A stretch of 64,000 bases of DNA from Saccopteryx bilineata (taxonomy: Eukaryota > Chordata > Mammalia > Chiroptera > Emballonuridae): NCBI RefSeq assembly GCF_036850765.1, contig NC_089496.1:101704267-101768266 (forward strand), in the 5' to 3' direction. The position numbers were made by a program, and so were the translations under genes. A model generated the notes under the pieces. That model made no database searches. It was not told the DNA's origin and saw only the letters and a program-made list of their open reading frames with translations. Of this stretch, positions 59,699-64,000 are shown piece after piece; position 1 is the first letter of the stretch, and each line of letters starts with the position of its first letter.

Positions 59699-59880
59699 TC
59701 TGACCTGTGGTGACGCAGTGGATAAAGCGTCGACCTGGAATGCTGAGGTCGCTGGTTCAAAACCCTGCTCTTGTCTGGTCAAGGCACATATGGGAGTTGA
59801 TGCTTCCTGCTCCTCCCCACTTCTCTCCCTCTGTCTCTCTCTCCTCTCTAAAAAATGAATAAAGATAAAGATAATAAAAA
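59699..59880 (+). repeat. tRNA-derived SINE, type B
   Basis: Head CTGACCTGTGGTGACGCAGT, GTCAAGGCACATATGGGAG and an ATAAAGATAA tail. The flanks AAAAATCTTGGACTTGAA and AAAAATCTTGACTTGAA are a duplication with one indel. Confidence 0.93.
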
Positions 59881-59889
59881 AAAATCTTG

Positions 59890-61186
59890 ACTTGAACTTA
59901 TATCCACATCAGAGCACTGTACTCTTCAAAAGTTCTTTCATGCCAGAACCCACATATCACAAAATTCTTTCTGGGTAGTGATTTTTGATGCTGTTGTGTT
60001 GTCAGCATCTACTTTTCACGTGCTGTAAAATCGAGGGTCTTACAAAGAACGTGACTTTGTTTTCGCTTGCTTTTCAACTGTACCTGAGCAGAGCATCAGC
60101 CAGAGGTCTCGGCAAATTCACCTTGAGCAGCAAGCTCCCTGGGGTTCGTTAGCAGGTGTTGTCACCGAGACCCCTGCGGATGTGATGCCTGGACGAAGCT
60201 TTTGAATGTGTTCTTCGTTCCCTCGTCTTAAACTAGTGATTCCATGTTATAGCAAAGGGGTAGGAATACGAAAATGCGTCTGATCTGTCGGCATGTCAAA
60301 CGATTGAGCTGTCGAGTAACAAGAAAATAAAAGTTGTTGAGAACATTGGTATTCTAAATACCTGAAAATAGTAAATCTGTCAAGAAAAATGAAAAAGCCT
60401 GCCTCACTCCCTATTGTGACACGTTTCAACTTGGGTGTGCACAGCACGAATTACAGGGTGCCCGGTGGCGTGCTGGTGCGAACAGCCGTGGGCGCTCCTC
60501 TCACGGCACCAGTGTTACCGCGGAAAGGGCTCACTCCCGTCGGTTGCACAGAGAGAGTTAGTTGCCTGGAAGCGCTGCAGAGGGTCAGGTCAAAGTTTCC
60601 AAAAATAGAACAAGTGTGCGGAGAATGAATGATTTCACTGGGAGAAATGGCGTTGTCTTTTTTTTTTCCCCCCCCTTCGGCTACTTTTAAATGGCTCTAC
60701 CCTGTGTTTTTCCATCATTTCTTCTGCCCGGTGCTATTCATTTACTCTAGTCAGGACCTCCTGCCTTAGAAGCTGGGACACGTTTGGGAGGCGGGAAAAA
60801 ATTCACCTTGAAGCCCAGGTCAAAACAGATGCCAACCCACTGTTGTGTTGAAGTGCGGCCGGTAGAGCTGGAGATTCAAATCCAGAAAAGAGGGTCCAAA
60901 ATAAATACACAAGCGAGGGGCTATTTTTCTTTTCAATTAGCGATGATCGAAGGATAATATGGGAGAAGGGTCAAGGGCATCAGTTATGCAACAGATACAG
61001 AATAAGCAGACCTTGATTAAAATCTAGTGTTACATAGGCTGGCTAGCCCGAGGATAAAGCTATTTTTATTCCATCAAACATTTGCTTTGCTCTCATTTTT
61101 CCAAAATGTATTTCATTTGTACGTTTGTGTATACTTGTGTGTTTCCCAAACAAAGCAGTCTTAAGACCATAGAAGGCGTGGTTTAA
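59890..61186. other. Repeat-free unique DNA; no gene recognised
   Basis: About 1.3 kb without a recognisable transposon. 60.39-60.64 kb is the most GC- and CpG-rich non-SINE part of the window (GTGGCGTGCTGGTGCG, TTACCGCGGAAAGG). The frame there (79 codons) has no splice context. A conserved element is possible. Confidence 0.4.
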
Positions 61187-61200
61187 GAAGTCACCTACCC

Positions 61201-61580
61201 GCCCTGGCTGGTTGGCTCAGTGGTAGAGCATCGGCCTGGTGTGCAGGAGTCCCGGATTCGATTCCCGGCCAGGGCACACAGGAGAAGCGCCCATCTGCTT
61301 CTCCACCCCTCCCCCTCTCCTTCCTCTCTGTCTCTCTCTTCCCCTCCCGCAGCCTAGGCTCCACTGGAGCAAGGTTTTCCCGGGCCCTGAGGATGGCTCT
61401 GTGGCCTCTGCCTCAGGCGCTAGAATGGCTCTGGTCGCGACAAAGCAACACCCCAGATGGGCAGAGCATCGCTCCCTGGTGGGCGTGCCGGGTGGATCCC
61501 GGTTGGGCGCATGCGGGAGTCTGTCTGATTGCCTCTCCATTTCCAGCTTCGGAAAAATACAAAAAAAAAAAAAAGAAAAA
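61201..61580 (+). repeat. tRNA-derived SINE, type A, full length
   Basis: Head GCCCTGGCTGGTTGGCTCAG, closing CCAGGGC, body and A tail. The 14-bp duplication GAAGTCACCTACCC flanks it (61187-61200 and 61581-61594). The head can form an acceptor stem (GCCCTGG with CCAGGGC) and a T arm, so a tRNA finder may flag it. Confidence 0.95.
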
Positions 61581-61594
61581 GAAGTCACCTACCC

Positions 61595-62053
61595 AAAGCA
61601 GGACAAATCTGACAACTGGTCACCTAGTGAACGGTGAATTCAGTGACTCTCAAAGCAGCCTCATTAGTTTAAAAAAAAAATTCTCTAAGCACTTGAAGGA
61701 ACATCCTTACTTTGGATGGACTTCCTCATTGTTACTTGTACTCACCCATCCTGTTTTTGTTCCCCAATGCTGCCACTGGAAGGGTCTGACCCCCCAATCG
61801 GGACAACCTTTCAGGTTTAAAGGCCTGTGTGTGCCAGATCCTTCCTCCTGATCTCCAGCCTCTGCTGGCTTTCCTCCTGCTCTTGTATTTTAGCTAACCA
61901 TTTTTAAACATGGACAAAATAATAGCTCAATTAAACATATTCAACCAGAGGCATATTATTCAAACTGGGGAAGGGTGCAAAGAGGGAGGGAAAATGTAAT
62001 ACTCTGCCTCAGTCAGCTGTAAAAGCTTGTACTTGACTTTTATATATATATAG

Positions 62054-62091
<38 letters not shown>

Positions 62092-62750
62092 TTTTTTTTT
62101 TAACGGAATACTTTGGTGTTATAGAGACCTAGCCTGGATCTGTTCTGAGAAATACCATGCTTAAGATCCTATACTTCACTTCCTTTTCTACCTATATTCT
62201 CTCTATTCTATCTTCTACTACGTTACTAAGTTTAAAGTAGAAAAAAAAAGGAACACACCTATTTCCTTTACTCTGTTTCTCGCCTCACATATATTTCATA
62301 CTTCATGTAGAAATTCTATTTAAAAAATAAAACATTAGGGGGTTTTCAACTGGACACGATCTCTCTTCCACTGCCATCTGCGACCAAACGCAATTTCTCT
62401 GTGATTTACATGAAACAGCCCAAAAGAGTCGAAGACATCAGTGAAAGCTACGTACGGATCCGGCAGGCGACTCCTAGTAGCCATGATAATTTTAAGAAAA
62501 ATTTATTATGGCATGTTCCTGTCTCCGGTTACCTCTTCGTGGAAATCTTTTCTCCCCATAGTCTCAGGTAGCTCATTCCTGCTTCTGATTCAAGTCTTTG
62601 CTCCCAAGCTCCCTTTCAGTGCGTCCATGCCAAGGCTGCCCGTTTAAAGGTGTATTTCCCCTTCCTCGCCTCCTCCACGCCTTTCCCCGCATCACCCTTC
62701 TGTGTAATGCTCACGATCATCTTACACCTGCTTTTCTCATTTTATCTGTG
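61595..62750. other. No gene recognised; includes a CA repeat
   Basis: Unique DNA. A (TA)n(CA)n tract lies at about 62041-62091, followed by poly-T. Short frames only. Confidence 0.45.
62055..62080. repeat. (CA)n microsatellite
   Basis: Thirteen or so CA units, preceded by TATATATATA. Confidence 0.9.
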
Positions 62751-62759
62751 AAATAGGTC

Positions 62760-62970
62760 AGTCGTACCACGCAGAGCATAAAGTATACGTGTACATGTGG
62801 AGCAATCACCTGGATAAACACCTGTATCACCCCTACCCAGGTTAAGGAATAAGGAATTCCCCATGTGTTCTTCCCAGACGTCGCCACTATCCCGACTTCC
62901 TTGAAAACCGTTGCCTTACATTTGTTTATGTTTTAACATCTATGCATGCACACACTAACAATAATACATA
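62760..62970 (-). repeat. Old LINE-1 (L1M-type) fragment
   Basis: Antisense landmarks: GAGCAATCACCTGGATAAAC, CACCCCTACCCAGGTTAAGG and TTGCCTTACATTTGTTTATG. Confidence 0.55.
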
Positions 62971-63069
62971 ATTTATTTATTTATCATAGTTAGAACAACA
63001 GACCAAGATATCTGATATTCTTTGCACCAGTGCATTTCTTGACTTGTTCGAGAGTACCCAAAACCCATT

Positions 63070-63442
63070 TTTTTTAAATTTATTTTTGTATTTTTCTGAA
63101 GTGAGATGCAGGGAAGCAGAGAGACAGACTCCCGCATGTACCTGACTGGGATCCACCCGGCATGCCCACCAGGGGGCGATGCTCTGCCCATCTGGGGCGT
63201 CACTCTGTTGCAACCGGAGCCATTCCACATCTGAGACGGAGGCCATGGAGCCATCCTCAGCACCCGGGCCAACTTTGCTCCCATGGAGCCTTGGCTGTGG
63301 GAGCAGAGGAGAGAGATAGAAAGAAGAGGGGGAGGGGTGGAGAAGCAGATGGGCACCTCTCCTATGTGCCCTGGCCAGGAATTGAACCCGGAATTTCCAC
63401 ATGCCGGGCTGATGCTCTACCACTGAGCCAACTGGCCAGGGC
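63070..63442 (-). repeat. tRNA-derived SINE, type A, full length
   Basis: Antisense type A ending CCAACTGGCCAGGGC. The 13-bp duplication CCCAAAACCCATT flanks it (63057-63069 and 63443-63455). Confidence 0.95.
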
Positions 63443-63455
63443 CCCAAAACCCATT

Positions 63456-64000
63456 CTTAGCCCAACCAACTGGCCTCTTCCTTCGCTAGCAATCTCAGCT
63501 ATATCTATTTCACCCCACCCCCAAATTTTATTTCCTAGTTGTATTTATTTCAGCCTCTATAGTTACCTTCGCTGGACATTCAGATTTGTTCCCAATTTCC
63601 TTAACAGGACAATCTTCATTTTTGACTTGAGTCATCTAATTTTGACCAGAGTAATCTAATTTTACTGAAAATAATTCACCCCTCAGAATCCAAAGTACCT
63701 ATTGGGAAAATGGCAGGTAATTTCCTTCATTTTTTTTTTTTTTTCATTCCTGAAACAAAACTTAAGTGGTTAGATCGTGTCTGATATTCGTTACCAATTG
63801 TATTAGCAGGAAAGTTCAGGCTTGTCTTGACAGCCACATTTTCTTTGTTCTCTGATCCAATCTTCAGAGTGATTCGGGTTTGCTAAGGGTCATCACATGG
63901 ACAGGCCACAATTTTCATGTCCATTTATTCCAAAGATTCGGCAAGCAGACTGCTTCACAGATGATCTCATTTTGTTTGGATAATGTGCCCAATCATTTTA
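63456..64000. other. No gene recognised
   Basis: Unique DNA to the end of the window, with a poly-T run near 63730. Confidence 0.45.

Noticed and set aside
1..64000. CRISPR array, operon, prophage or other microbial system
   Set aside because: No regularly spaced direct repeats, no gene clusters with ribosome binding sites, and abundant mammalian SINE, LINE and MIR sequence throughout.

Overview
The window reads as a gene-poor, AT-rich stretch of mammalian nuclear DNA, intergenic or deep intronic. No bacterial or viral genome organisation is present, and I could not assign any cellular protein-coding gene. The clearest lineage signal is twenty tRNA-derived SINEs in three related types. Type A (about 380 bp) starts GCCCTGGCCGGTTGGC and has a tRNA-like head. 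Type B (about 200 bp) starts CTGACCTGTGGTGGCGCAG. Type C (about 330-350 bp) starts CCTGACCAGGCGGTGGC and carries repeated GCTTGAGC modules. Together with several young-looking hAT and Tc1/mariner elements and a distinctive LINE-1 3' end, this suggests a bat, from memory most like the rhinolophoid (horseshoe or leaf-nosed) bats. The taxon is an inference that I could not test.

Layout. 0-4.4 kb: one small hAT element, a LINE-2 tail and unique DNA. 4.38-9.93 kb: a Tigger1-like DNA transposon interrupted by a 4.6-kb LINE-1 (minus strand; 5' UTR, ORF1 and a deleted ORF2), which is itself interrupted by a 74-bp hAT remnant. 10-17 kb: SINEs, a TA-flanked Tigger-like element and an open, exon-like GC-rich patch at about 16 kb. 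17.3-18.06 kb: a 5'-inverted LINE-1 with a perfect 16-bp target duplication. 19.5-23.9 kb: a hAT carrying a SINE, a second inverted LINE-1, and long LINE-2 remnants. 24-35 kb: old LINE-1, LINE-2 and MIR remnants, an 81-bp palindromic MITE, and unique DNA.

36.5-39.5 kb: a mariner-type element with about 110-bp terminal inverted repeats and a helix-turn-helix reading frame, split by a 331-bp hAT. A second 331-bp hAT copy lies 1.5 kb downstream. 40-55 kb: more SINEs, a TA-flanked pogo-like element, another hAT (353 bp) and old repeats. 56.6-58.9 kb: ERVL-MaLR LTR remnants in opposite orientations. 59-64 kb: mostly unique DNA, including a TAATTA-rich block resembling a developmental enhancer, plus three SINEs.

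How the parts relate: the genes seen are transposon genes and nearly all are broken. The best readable events are nested insertions with target-site duplications, which give a relative insertion order. The two places where a host function is most likely are the exon-like patch at 15.97-16.25 kb and the homeodomain-site-rich block at 59.27-59.64 kb. I found no unknown multi-gene system here.
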